Of a stretch of 15,873 nt of DNA, positions 1 to 7,936 are shown piece after piece. Each line of letters begins with the position of its first letter. Position 1 is the first letter of the stretch. Origin of the DNA: Chrysochromulina parva (Eukaryota > Haptophyta > Prymnesiales > Chrysochromulinaceae); contig PJAB01001268.1 in the NCBI GenBank assembly GCA_002887195.1, forward strand, positions 1 through 15,873, in the 5' to 3' direction. The position numbers and the translations under genes are program-made. Below the pieces are notes generated by a model. It did no database searches. It was not told the origin of the DNA and worked only from the letters and a program-made list of their open reading frames with translations.

Positions 1-390
1 GAGCTGCTCGAACGCACCAAGTTGCAAGTGCCGCCGCCGCCACGCGGGCGCGACCTCATCGAGCGCACCAAGCCGGGCGCATTTGACCAGCGATTCGGCG
101 TGACCGGCGGCGGCGGCGGCACTGGCGGGAAGAGCCTTTATGGCAGGCGCGGCGGAGGCGGCGGCTTCGATGGACTGCCGGGCGCGACCGGTCTGCCGGG
201 TGCGCCGGGTGCGACCCGCACGGGCGTCGTCACGGGCGCAGCCGCGCCCGCCGTGCCCGGCACCGGCCGGGCCGGCGGCGGGCGCATCACGCAGCCCCTC
301 GAGCAGGCTGCGGGGGTGTATTTTGGAGGCTTCGGTCCCATAAGGGAGGAGGCTGACATTTATGAGAGCGGCTTTGGCGGCGGCGAGGGA

Positions 391-431
<41 letters not shown>

Positions 432-1344
432 CGGCGAGGGGCCGGTCGTGAGCGGCTTCACGCGCGAGCAGCAGCTCTCGCGCCTGCTCGACTGGGAGCG
501 GGAACGCGCTCGGGAGCGTGATCGGGAACGTGAGCGCGAGCGCGCGCGCGAGCGGGAGCGCGAAGAGATGCGCGTGCGCGAGCTTGAGCGCTGGGCGCAG
601 CGCGAAAAGGAAGTGGAGCAGCGTGTGCGTGAGGAAGAGGCGCAGCGGCGGCACATGTTCGAGAAGAATCTCGCCGACGAGATCTCGTCCCTTCGGGATG
701 ACTTCGCTGCACGGCAGCGCCAACTGCTTCAGCAAGTCGAGCTCACCCTCGCGCGCGTGCGCGTGCAACAGCCGCCGCCGCCGCCGCCCAGAGCCTGGGC
801 GAGCCCCAGCCTGGGCGGCGGGGGCGGCCGGGGCGGGGGCGGCGTCGGCGGCTTGCCGCCAGTGAAGGCCAACAGCTGGACCGGCCCGCCAGGCGTGGCG
901 CGGTTGCCGCTGTCGAGCCTGAGCGGTGCGGGCTACGCCCGAGAGGGCGCCCGTGACCCTCTTGACCTGTACCTCGACGGTGCGCTGCTGCAACTCGAGC
1001 CGAGCTTCGCGGGTGTGGGCGGCGAGGCTGCTGCGGGCTTGGGGGCAAGCACTATGGTGCCGGCGGCCGCCTACGCCGAGGCTGCGAGGCTGCGGGACGA
1101 GGCGCGCCAACAGGCACTCCTTCAAAACGAAGAGGTGCTCCGACGGCTCGCGTACCTCGAGGAGCAAGTGAGCAACGCCTCCGAGAAGCTCGAGAAGCCG
1201 AGCGCCGTCGCGAGCGCGCCCGGCGCCGAGCCGACGGCGTTGCTCGAGTCGCCCGCGCCCGCCGCGGCCGCCGAGGACGACGAATACTTCGATGCGTTAC
1301 TCGACGAGTTCCTGAGCCGTGGCGCAGATCTGCGAGGTTCGTGA
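1..1344 (+). CDS. Low-complexity coiled-coil protein, 3' part (5' end outside window)
   Basis: The frame is open from base 1 to the TGA at 1342-1344, with no ATG near the left edge, so this is the C-terminal 447 residues of a longer protein or of its last exon. In order, it shows two LLERTK/LIERTK-like motifs near the start, a short collagen-like patch of six Gly-X-Y triplets (163-216), a run of 16 Gly (388-435) and an Arg/Glu-rich helix with RERERE-type repeats (about 493-655). This passes into a heptad-like coiled coil (about 655-765). A Pro run and a Gly-rich linker follow, then a second predicted helix (about 1066-1185, with YAEAARLRDEARQQ) and an acidic tail containing DDEYFDALLDEFL. No catalytic domain is visible. 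The layout suggests a structural or scaffold protein, but I do not recognise the family. Low-complexity content makes similarity-based naming unsafe. Coding status is supported by the long open frame with structured heptads. Confidence 0.7.
388..435 (+). repeat. GGC trinucleotide repeat encoding poly-Gly
   Basis: Sixteen consecutive Gly codons, nearly all GGC (one GGA at the start and one GGT near the end), lie within the first gene. The near-pure codon use indicates a slippage-generated microsatellite whose length changes would stay in frame. Confidence 0.9.
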
Positions 1345-1635
1345 TCCGAGGCTCGACAGGGCGACGGCGCGCAGTTTGGACTCGCGACTGCACGACAGGC
1401 ACGGGGCAGCGCGGCGCACTATCTGTAACTGTGGGACTGTGCGTGTCGGGGAGATAGGAGATACAGTGTAGTTGCACCATTCCGTCATTCACAGTCAATT
1501 GTTATAGGTCGACACGCAGGACACCGGTCCGGCGTACGGCGTACATACATTCACAGCCAATGTTTATAATTCGACACCCAAGACACCACACCGAACTTAC
1601 AACTTGAACTTCGCGGCGCGAGTCAGAGCGTGTCA
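1345..1635. other. Spacer between the coiled-coil gene and COG4
   Basis: This is a 291-bp intergenic stretch with lower GC than the flanking genes. No gene is supported. Its right half (1490-1590) holds two tandem copies of a dispersed element listed separately. It presumably contains the 3' UTR of the first gene and the promoter and 5' UTR of COG4. I see no unambiguous TATA box or AATAAA signal. Confidence 0.6.
1490..1590 (+). repeat. Tandem pair of a dispersed intergenic element, upstream of COG4
   Basis: Copy A begins at 1490 (CACAGTCAATTGTTATAGG) and copy B at 1552 (CACAGCCAATGTTTATAATT), 62 bp apart. Both continue with TCGACAC(G/C)C(A/C).GACACC. A third copy lies at 7481-7533, upstream of the methyltransferase gene, and shares the further segment ACCGG(T/A)CCGGCGTAC with copy A. 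The right edge of copy B is about 45 bp before the COG4 ATG. The presence of a CCAAT-like and a TATAA-like string inside the core makes a promoter role possible, but a mobile-element remnant explains the dispersion equally well. Confidence 0.75.
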
Positions 1636-4287
1636 ATGGAGAAGGTGAACGCCACTTTGGCCGTCCCCATCGGTCCAAGACTGTCGGAGTACCTCGAGTC
1701 AAAGGCCCAAGACTGGAAGGTGGAGGATATCCCCGACGACGTGCTCCGCCATCGCCTCGTGCTCTCCGTCGAGGATTTTTGCAGGGCCCACATTGCGGAG
1801 ACGTTTTCCATAGTAGCGGAGGATGCGCTCATAGATCGGGTGCTCGCGGGAGACGACGTTCGCGAAGATTCGCTCGACGCTGTTCTCAATACGTTCGATG
1901 CTCGCGAGGTGGCGCTCGGTGCGCGGCTGACAAAGCTGCGCTCTGAGAGTGAGGCCGCGGCATCGGCAGCGCTGCCGGCTCTCCGCGAGCGCGGCGTGCA
2001 GCTCCACAAGACGAACGACGAGCTCAACACGCTCGCCAAGGACATCGGCGCCGCGTCCAGGAGGGCGACGAGCTCGACGGCGGAGCTGCGCGACTTGTAC
2101 GAGGCGCGCGAGAAGGTGCTCGAGGCGCGGCGCATGGTCGAAGAGCTGCTGAACCTCGAGGAGTGCGTCGCGTTCGTCGAGGTGGCGCTGAAGCGCGGCG
2201 ACTACGCCGCGGCCGTGGGGCGCGTCGCGCCGCTCGCGCGCGCCATCGAGGAGACCGCCGACGAGTCAGGCGGCCCAAAAAAGGAAGGCGACCCAAAGAA
2301 GGAGAACAAAGAAGGCGAGCGCGCGGCCGAGGTGGTCAGGTCGCTGCGCCGGCGCGTGAGCGACGAGCTGGCGCGCATGGCCGCAACGGATGCCGAGCCG
2401 GCGGCCGTGTGTGGCCTGGCGAAGCTCATGGGGCCCCTCGGGTGTGCGGATGAAGGCCACGCCGCACTGCTGAGCTACTGCATGCGGAAGCTCGATGCCG
2501 CCGCGGTGGAGACAGCGGAGGTCACGCCGCCGGGGCAGGCACAGGCGCAGGCAACGGCCGCCTCCTCCGCGCTGACGAGTGCGCCGGCGGCGCTCGGTCG
2601 TGTGCTCCAGCGCTGCGCGGCCTTGCTCGAGGCGTGCGACAGCGCGCTAGACGAGAGCATGGGTGGACGAGACGCACGATTGCTTCTCGCATCGTCGGTG
2701 CGCGCCAAGTGCGTCGCGCTCGGCAGCACTCTCGGTGCCCGGTACAACGCGGCGGCGTCGCTCAAGACACTCACCGACGATGCGAGCCGGCGGCTGCAGC
2801 AGGCCACGAGCACGGCCGCCGCCGCGGCCGCGAGCGGCACTGCCGTGGTCGAACCGAGTGACCCTGAGGGCGAGCGGGCGGCGCAGGCAGCTGAGCCGTT
2901 GGTCGAGGGGCTCGTCGCGATGCTACGCGGCGTGACCCAATGGGATGCGTACATGCGAGGTAAGACGGGCGGCGATGGGAACGGCGCGGGCGAGAGCCTG
3001 CGCCACGCGGCCCCCTTTGCCGAGATGGCGCGCGCCGCCATCACACTCAGTCATTTGCTCGCCGCCGTCGCCGCCGCGCGCGCGGTGCGCACATATGTGG
3101 CCAAGTCGGCGGCGAGCGAGGCGGAGGGTGCGTCCGGCGACCAGGACGGCGCGGCGGCCGCCGATACGGCGGCGCTGAGCGAGCTGGTCGACTCGACGTT
3201 CTACGTGGCCCAGATGTCACTGCGGCGCGCGTCACACACGTGCGACGCCGCCATTGCATGCGCGGCGGCCCGCAACGCGGCTGGGGTGCTCACGCAGACG
3301 CTGCTCGGCTATTTGCAGAGCCGGCTCGGCCACCTGCAGAGCCTCTCGTCGAAGCTCGCGGGCGCCGTCGATGTCATCTCGATGTCATCTCGATGCCATC
3401 TCGATGCCATCTCGAGCACCGCGCTTGGCTCGGTGCTCGAGATGACCTCCGGCGCCGTCTCGAGCGCAGCCGACGACGCCGCGGCGCTCGCGGGCTCTCT
3501 CGGCGGCGGTCGGCTCGCCGAAGCGGCGCTCGGCACGGCGCTCGTCAGCGTGTCCGCCGCGGGCGCCACCCGACAGCTCACGCTGCTGCGCACCCTCTCC
3601 GCGCTCACCACGTGCATCGCGTACACGCCGCGCCTCTGGGCGCAGGCCGCGGACGATTTCAGGCGCTCGCTGCCGCCAGCGGCGCTCGGCGCGGCGCAGG
3701 CCCAGCTCAACGAGGCGGCGGCGGTGCAGCAGGCCTTCGAGGCAGCGCGCGATGCGGGACTCGCCCAACTCTCCCGACCCATGCTCGGCCGGCTGCAGAA
3801 GCGCATCGACGTGTTTGGCAGCGCGAGCTACGTGCTGCAGAGCGATGCCTCGTTTGCCAAGGCCGAAGCGGATTCATTCGTCACTGGCCTCATCTCCGAG
3901 CTCGAGCTCCTACTGCGTCCACTCGCGCCCGCGCTCATCGAGGACGCGCGCGACGCGCTGCTGCTGCAGCTCGTCGCGGCCCTCGCTGGGCGGCTCGAGA
4001 CCTTGGTGCTCGCCAAGCGCTTCGATCAGCTGGGCGCTCTGCAGCTCGACCGCGAGCTGCGAGCGATCACGAAGCGGCTGGGCGAGCTGACGAGCCGCTC
4101 CTTGCGCGAGAAGCTCGCGCGGCTCACGCAGATGGCCACGCTGCTCAACCTCGAGACCGAGGCCGAGGCCGCCGAGTTGTGGGCTGAGCACGGATCCGGC
4201 TGGCGGGTGACCAAGGCGGAGGCCAAGAGCGTCCTCGCGCTGCGCGTCGACTTCCGCAAGGAGGTGATCAATAGTGGACGCTGGTGA
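1636..4287 (+). CDS. COG4: Conserved oligomeric Golgi complex subunit 4 (COG4)
   Basis: COG4 is a lobe A subunit of the COG tethering complex, which captures vesicles in retrograde intra-Golgi traffic through contacts with SNAREs and Rabs and so keeps glycosylation enzymes in place. The 883-residue product has an N-terminal region with a coiled coil (about residues 84-175) and a CATCHR-like helical body. The C-terminal part is the diagnostic one: residues 796-880 contain FDQLGALQLDRELRAI, then REKLARLTQMATLLNLE, then LALRVDFRKEV, matching the conserved end of animal and plant COG4. Animal proteins are near 785-790 residues, and the extra length here comes from Ala-rich loops, a Lys/Glu-rich insert (about 213-228) and a tandem-repeat insert (579-593). 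The first ATG in the frame is at 1636. A GTG two codons earlier is not needed. The gene is one uninterrupted exon. Confidence 0.93.
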   Translation: MEKVNATLAVPIGPRLSEYLESKAQDWKVEDIPDDVLRHRLVLSVEDFCRAHIAETFSIVAEDALIDRVLAGDDVREDSLDAVLNTFDAREVALGARLTKLRSESEAAASAALPALRERGVQLHKTNDELNTLAKDIGAASRRATSSTAELRDLYEAREKVLEARRMVEELLNLEECVAFVEVALKRGDYAAAVGRVAPLARAIEETADESGGPKKEGDPKKENKEGERAAEVVRSLRRRVSDELARMAATDAEPAAVCGLAKLMGPLGCADEGHAALLSYCMRKLDAAAVETAEVTPPGQAQAQATAASSALTSAPAALGRVLQRCAALLEACDSALDESMGGRDARLLLASSVRAKCVALGSTLGARYNAAASLKTLTDDASRRLQQATSTAAAAAASGTAVVEPSDPEGERAAQAAEPLVEGLVAMLRGVTQWDAYMRGKTGGDGNGAGESLRHAAPFAEMARAAITLSHLLAAVAAARAVRTYVAKSAASEAEGASGDQDGAAAADTAALSELVDSTFYVAQMSLRRASHTCDAAIACAAARNAAGVLTQTLLGYLQSRLGHLQSLSSKLAGAVDVISMSSRCHLDAISSTALGSVLEMTSGAVSSAADDAAALAGSLGGGRLAEAALGTALVSVSAAGATRQLTLLRTLSALTTCIAYTPRLWAQAADDFRRSLPPAALGAAQAQLNEAAAVQQAFEAARDAGLAQLSRPMLGRLQKRIDVFGSASYVLQSDASFAKAEADSFVTGLISELELLLRPLAPALIEDARDALLLQLVAALAGRLETLVLAKRFDQLGALQLDRELRAITKRLGELTSRSLREKLARLTQMATLLNLETEAEAAELWAEHGSGWRVTKAEAKSVLALRVDFRKEVINSGRW
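3370..3413 (+). repeat. Four tandem copies of an 11-bp unit inside COG4
   Basis: The unit GATGTCATCTC occurs twice and its variant GATGCCATCTC twice, back to back. Because 11 is not a multiple of three, the units are read in rotating frames, giving DVIS, MSSR, CHL and DAIS. Three extra units add 33 bp (11 codons), so the frame returns to its original register. The pairing of variants (two T, then two C) suggests two rounds of duplication. Confidence 0.95.
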
Positions 4288-4951
4288 GAGGCGTGCTGCG
4301 GCTCGGGATGGTTTTGTTTTGGCGCGGGCGTGGAACCGGAAATACCACGCGAGGCGTAAGTAAGTATCTAAGGCGACGATGGCGATCGCGCGATTCCCCG
4401 ATTGGCGGTCTCGCGTCTCGGAGACAGTGGAAGCCTGGAACGTGAGAGTGGAACCCGGAATTAAACGATTAAACCGTCGTCACTGCTCACTCGTCTGGTA
4501 GTCAGGTCGAAGTATTTCGTCACAGAAACAAGTTCTCAAGTTGTTTCAAGTTGTTTCAAGTTGTTCAAGCATGTGTTCAAGTTACATGGTAACAACAACA
4601 ACGAACAACTTAAACTTGACTTGACTTGCGCTCCACATGTTACACAGTTACAGTAACAACTAACATCCCGAGTGTTGTCGGACCCGTGAGAGTGACGGGA
4701 GTCGGGGAGTCTTCCTGGTGCGGAATCCAATCCCCTGCACTCTTTTCGGCGGATCAAGATTGAGAAGTGGATCTTTCATTAACGCCTCACCGCGGGAGGG
4801 CTGCAGGCCGGAGATACAATCTCTAGGATTCTCTCTCTATTCGGACAGGAGCCCGCGCACTCTGCAACGTCACACTGCAGCGCATCGTTCCCTTCGTGCT
4901 TCCGGCACCAGCTTCCACTAGCCTCGTGCCCGCATCGCTTTGCCAAGCTGC
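4288..4951. other. Spacer between COG4 and the FNT transporter
   Basis: This is a 664-bp stretch without a supported gene. The left part is plain sequence following the COG4 stop. The centre (4528-4628) is an array of CAAGTTG/TTGAC repeats with an inverted counterpart. The right part, from about 4700, is likely the promoter and 5' UTR of the transporter. A non-coding first exon there cannot be excluded. Confidence 0.55.
4528..4628. repeat. CAAGTTGTTT / CTTGACTTGA simple-repeat cluster with inverted arm
   Basis: Tandem 10-bp units of the type TTTCAAGTTG occupy 4536-4568, followed by further TTCAAGTT at 4574-4583. An inverted counterpart (GAACAACTTAAA, about 4602-4613) and two TTGAC pentamers (4616-4625) follow. 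The segment could fold as an imperfect hairpin. Related TTGAC/GTCAA arrays occur in other spacers of this window. Confidence 0.75.
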
Positions 4952-6142
4952 ATGAAGACTGCAGCCGAAGCTTACCACCTCTGCGCCGAGAGAGGCGCTT
5001 CGCTCTGCAAAGCTCCCTCATGGATCCTGGTGTTGCAGTCAACCGTGAGCCCGCCCACTCTCGAATCCGCGCCTGTCACACGCGCTTGCCATGCATTTCT
5101 CTTTCGCTACTCGTTGAGACCGTGCGCGCCTTCGGCCAGCTCTGGGCACCGTGACCCCATATCTCAGCACTCATCCCTGCGTTTTCGTGTCTGGTGATCT
5201 CAGTTGGCTGGCTGCTATATCGGCATGGGTGGCCTTCTGTCGGTCACGGTCGCAGGCGGTGCAAACCAACTCGCAATCGACAACCCATCTCTTCGGAGCT
5301 TCATCATCGCGATTCTGTTCCCGATCAACCTCGTCATCATCACCGTGACTGGCGGCCTGCTCTTCACGGGCGCCACATTTACCACCCCGGCGGCATGGCT
5401 CGAGGGCAAGGCGAATCTCGTGAACGTATTCCGAGTCATCGGACTTGCATGGTGCGGCAACATGATCGGAGGCATCCTCTTCGCGCTCCTCGTGCACTGG
5501 TGCGGCCTCCTGGTCGAAACGGGCCCCGGCACTGTCCCAGTCGCAACCGCCGCTGGAAAATTGTTCCTGAGCATCACGAAGAGAAAGATCAGCTTGGGCT
5601 GGAGCAAGGTTGTCGCCCGCGGCATCGGCTGCAACTGGCTCGTCTGCATGGCTGTCTACTTAGCATCGATGAGTGACGACTTTATTGGCAAGTTTCTCTC
5701 CGTCTACATGTGCATCTCGGCCTTCATCGCTTGCGGCTTCGAGCACTACCCAGCTAACGCCTTCACGTTCCCCTGCGGCGTCATCGTCGCGAAGGAAACT
5801 GGTGAGTACGACACGTACGGAAACGCGGCGCTGTACGGCACGGACAACGCGATGGAGTTCGACGTCATCTGGAACAATATTGTGCCGTCATCGATCGGTA
5901 ACTGGCTCCCCGGCACGTTCATCATGGCGCTCGGCCTCTCCACCATCTTTGGCAGCATGTTCAAGAAAGTCGACCGCTTCCTCAATCTCAACCATTGCTC
6001 AACCATTTTGCACCCAAAGAAGGCGGACACGGACCTAGAGAGCGACGCGAAGTCGAAGGTGGAGGTGGTCGAGTCGAAGGTGCCGAATGTTATCAGCTAC
6101 GCGACTCCCACGCAAATCGTCGTGACTCCCATGCGTGGATGA
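4952..6142 (+). CDS. Formate/nitrite transporter (FNT) family channel, two exons
   Basis: FNT proteins are pentameric, aquaporin-like channels for small monovalent anions such as formate, nitrite or lactate. Joining exon 1 (4952-5044, residues 1-31) to exon 2 (5204-6142) gives a 343-residue protein. The junction falls inside TM1, so that IxVLQST meets LAGCYIGMGGLLS, restoring the usual FNT start (an amphipathic helix followed by LAGxYIGxGG). Six membrane segments are visible, at about residues 24-50, 63-87, 105-134, 165-186, 192-218 and 262-283. The omega-loop Thr is in LFTGATF (Thr86), the signature RGIGCNWLVCMAVYLA precedes TM5, and the central pore His is in GFEHYPANAF (His212). The last 60 residues form a hydrophilic, probably cytosolic tail. 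Substrate cannot be read from sequence; nitrite or formate is most likely in an alga. The ATG at 4952 is the first in frame after a stop at 4919. Confidence 0.88.
5045..5203 (+). other. Spliceosomal intron in the FNT gene
   Basis: A 159-bp phase-0 intron runs from GTGAGC at 5045 to CTCAG ending at 5203, preceded by a pyrimidine-leaning stretch. It is supported by protein logic: the exon 2 frame has no ATG at its start and begins within TM1, while the frame of 4952-5044 encodes exactly the N-terminal amphipathic helix expected in FNT proteins. Splicing here joins the two without a shift. Confidence 0.85.
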
Positions 6143-6210
6143 CCACTCGTCGCTGTCGATATCCCAGCAACAGTTCGGGACGACAGTGCGACAGCAGACC
6201 ATCGCGACTG

Positions 6211-6240
6211 ATCTGGATGACGGATCTGGATGACGGATCG
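6211..6240. repeat. 13-bp tandem repeat GATCTGGATGACG
   Basis: Two exact copies are followed by the first four bases of a third, about 70 bp after the FNT stop codon. It lies in the presumed 3' UTR. Confidence 0.85.
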
Positions 6241-7292
6241 GTATTTCCAGCACAGACTCTCTTCCTCAGCTACCTTCTTCTGGGGCGGAATTGCGTGAAG
6301 CAAATCAAGGGTAGCGCATGATGGAGCGCCGAGAAACTCTTCTCCGGCGGTCTGGCGCTCTCCAGGACATGTCCGATCGGTGGAATTTAGATCCATTGGG
6401 GACGCGGCGGCTCCGGCAGGAAGGGGTTAGACTATCGGAGCGATACTCGGAGCGAGGTGAATGTGGAGGAGGAGCTGGAGAGGATGCGGGAAATCGGAGG
6501 TCAAAGCGTACCATTAGAAGGTACTGGTGACCTCTGATCATGGTCGAGAAGACCGGGACCATGACCATGGCTGACACTTGGGTCTAACCCGTAAGGCGAG
6601 TAATAGGGCGCATGGAAGGAATAAGAGCAACCATGCTGGCGCGACGCCCACGGCCCGGAGCCGCCCCGGGCGAGCCGCGAGTCCCCAAGTGCCAAGAGGC
6701 AAGAGCCCGATCGGCCCGGATGCGGCCGGGACATGGGCCGGGACGGAACTCGGGAGGATGCTTGGGGCGCGCGCGGGATACATATTGGATATGCGCAATA
6801 CCCGCATTACAGGAATTCTCAGAAGAGCACGCTTTTTCTTCTTGACCCTTAAAAGGCCCTGGACTCCAATGAATTCCGGACTCTCGAGATTATCGAGAAC
6901 GCTGATCGCGCCGTCCCCGTCGACCGGGAGAAGCCCGGAACTCTGACCGAACTGACCCGGAACGCAGTTTCGCAGACTTTACCACAAAGGCCAATAAGAA
7001 GTAATTCCTAGGTGGGGACGAATCAGGGTGGGGGAAGGGAAATACAAGGTGAGGGCATCTGTCTTCTTTTCGAGCGTCAAACAGTTATCAAACAGTACGA
7101 AGTGTCCAGAGTCGAAGGGTCACACTGGAGTGTCTGACACTAAAAATGCGGGAAAAGGTTCGTCGAAGTTTCGTCACTGACCTCGCTAAGTTTCGTCATC
7201 TCTTTATTAGGCAACCAGTGGGTTTCGTCATTAGGGCTACCGGTAGTAAATCTCCGTATAGTATAATATTGGTTCCTTCACGCAACATAAGT

Positions 7293-7466
7293 CTTGACTT
7301 GTGTCAAGTCTGTTAATCATTGGACATTGCTCCGGCTCAGTTTCACAGCCAATGGTTTCAAGTCAAGTCAAACAGTCTGTTACAGAAACAACAGACAAGT
7401 TCATACGGAAGCCTATCGAATGTGCTCCGGAAGCCAGCAGGGGAGTTGACTTGACTTGACTTGACA
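7293..7466. repeat. CTTGA/TCAAG arrays in inverted orientation
   Basis: GACTTG-TGT-CAAGTC (7296-7310) is a short hairpin. TCAAGTCAAGTCAA (7358-7371) is the exact reverse complement of TTGACTTGACTTGA within the four-unit TTGAC array at 7446-7465, so the two can pair as 14-bp arms around 74 bp. The enclosed segment carries AAGCCTATCGAATGTGCTCC (from 7409), which recurs in slightly altered form at 9398 next to another CTTGA array. Confidence 0.75.
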
Positions 7467-7480
7467 TGCCATGACTGTTT

Positions 7481-7533
7481 AACAGCCAATGTTTATAACT
7501 CGACACCCGAGACACCGGACCGGCGTACATACG
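7481..7533 (+). repeat. Third copy of the dispersed ACAGCCAATGTTTATAA element
   Basis: The core ACAGCCAATGTTTATAA and the following TCGACACCC(A/G)AGACACC match the copy at 1552-1590, and GGACCGGCGTACATAC matches the tail of the copy at 1490-1550 with few differences. It sits about 225 bp upstream of the signal-peptide-like ORF and immediately right of a TTGAC array. A truncated fourth copy (CACAGCCAATGGTTT) lies at 7343-7357. Confidence 0.8.
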
Positions 7534-7756
7534 TGTGACTTTCACACTCCTGGTGTGAATGCGTGTGTGTGTGTGAATAAGAAACAGGACCACACAGTAC
7601 AGCGGCGCTCATGCAGGCGCGTCCCGGTGTGAATGTGAACTTCTAACACTCACGAGGGGGTCGCCCAAGGTCGCAATCGCACATAATATGTCGGCCTTCG
7701 CTTGTGGAGCAGCGCGCGCATCTACGACTCGACGAAGCACGTTGCGTACACCACAA

Positions 7757-7870
7757 ATGAGGCTGCGCGCTTGCTTGCTATTCATCCTGTCCGTGCAGAG
7801 CAGTGCAGAGGACTCAACGCAACAGCACTGCCCAGAACCTCTACCTTTTCAGCCTGCTCCTTCTGGCTAA
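7757..7870 (+). CDS. Signal-peptide-like short ORF, probably first coding segment of the methyltransferase gene
   Basis: The ATG at 7757 opens a 37-residue frame starting MRLRACLLFILSVQSSAED, a textbook signal peptide: basic N-region, hydrophobic core and a small-residue cleavage site near SSA-ED. It ends at TAA 7868-7870, but the same frame continues open from 7871 straight into the methyltransferase ATG at 7937. Only this one stop separates them. Either an intron removes the stop, or the stop is a mutation, or this is an upstream ORF. One frame-preserving intron would be 7803-7907 (GTGCAG to GCAG), which would join VQS to ISPAPSG. Its donor is weak, so I do not assert it. The hydrophobic, signal-like composition argues against chance. 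Confidence 0.5.
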   Translation: MRLRACLLFILSVQSSAEDSTQQHCPEPLPFQPAPSG

Positions 7871-7936
7871 TCTCTGCAACATCCCTGGCGCCAACACGCT
7901 GCGGCAGTATCGCCCGCTCCCTCTGGTACTGACAGG

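Larger units (their letters stand above)
6143..7756. other. Long spacer (1.6 kb) between FNT and methyltransferase genes
   Basis: No convincing gene is seen on either strand. Open frames here are short, Arg/Pro/Ser-rich and without recognisable domains. Contents that can be described are a 13-bp tandem repeat (6211-6240), a small inverted repeat CATGGTC/GACCATG (6539-6563), three copies of GTTTCGTCA (7168, 7190, 7222), CTTGA arrays in both orientations (7293-7466), a dispersed element (7481-7533) and GTGTGAATG motifs (7552-7640). The segment 6560-7150 shows nothing I can name. An unannotated non-coding RNA or a rapidly evolving gene would not be detectable by eye. Confidence 0.5.

Noticed and set aside
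1052..1498. A 148-codon minus-strand frame crossing the end of the first gene
   Set aside because: Arg-rich antisense shadow of GC-rich coding DNA that runs into spacer repeats.
3240..4187. A 315-codon open frame overlapping COG4 in another + frame
   Set aside because: It is Arg/Ala-rich with no domain and lies fully inside the well-supported COG4 frame. Long shadow frames are expected in such GC-rich coding DNA.
6578..6946. A 122-codon + strand frame in the long spacer
   Set aside because: Basic, Pro/Gly/Arg-rich composition, no domain, and overlapping frames of similar length on both strands. It is not distinguishable from chance.
7293..7466. CRISPR-like array
   Set aside because: The repeats are pentamer simple repeats without regular unique spacers, and the DNA is eukaryotic.
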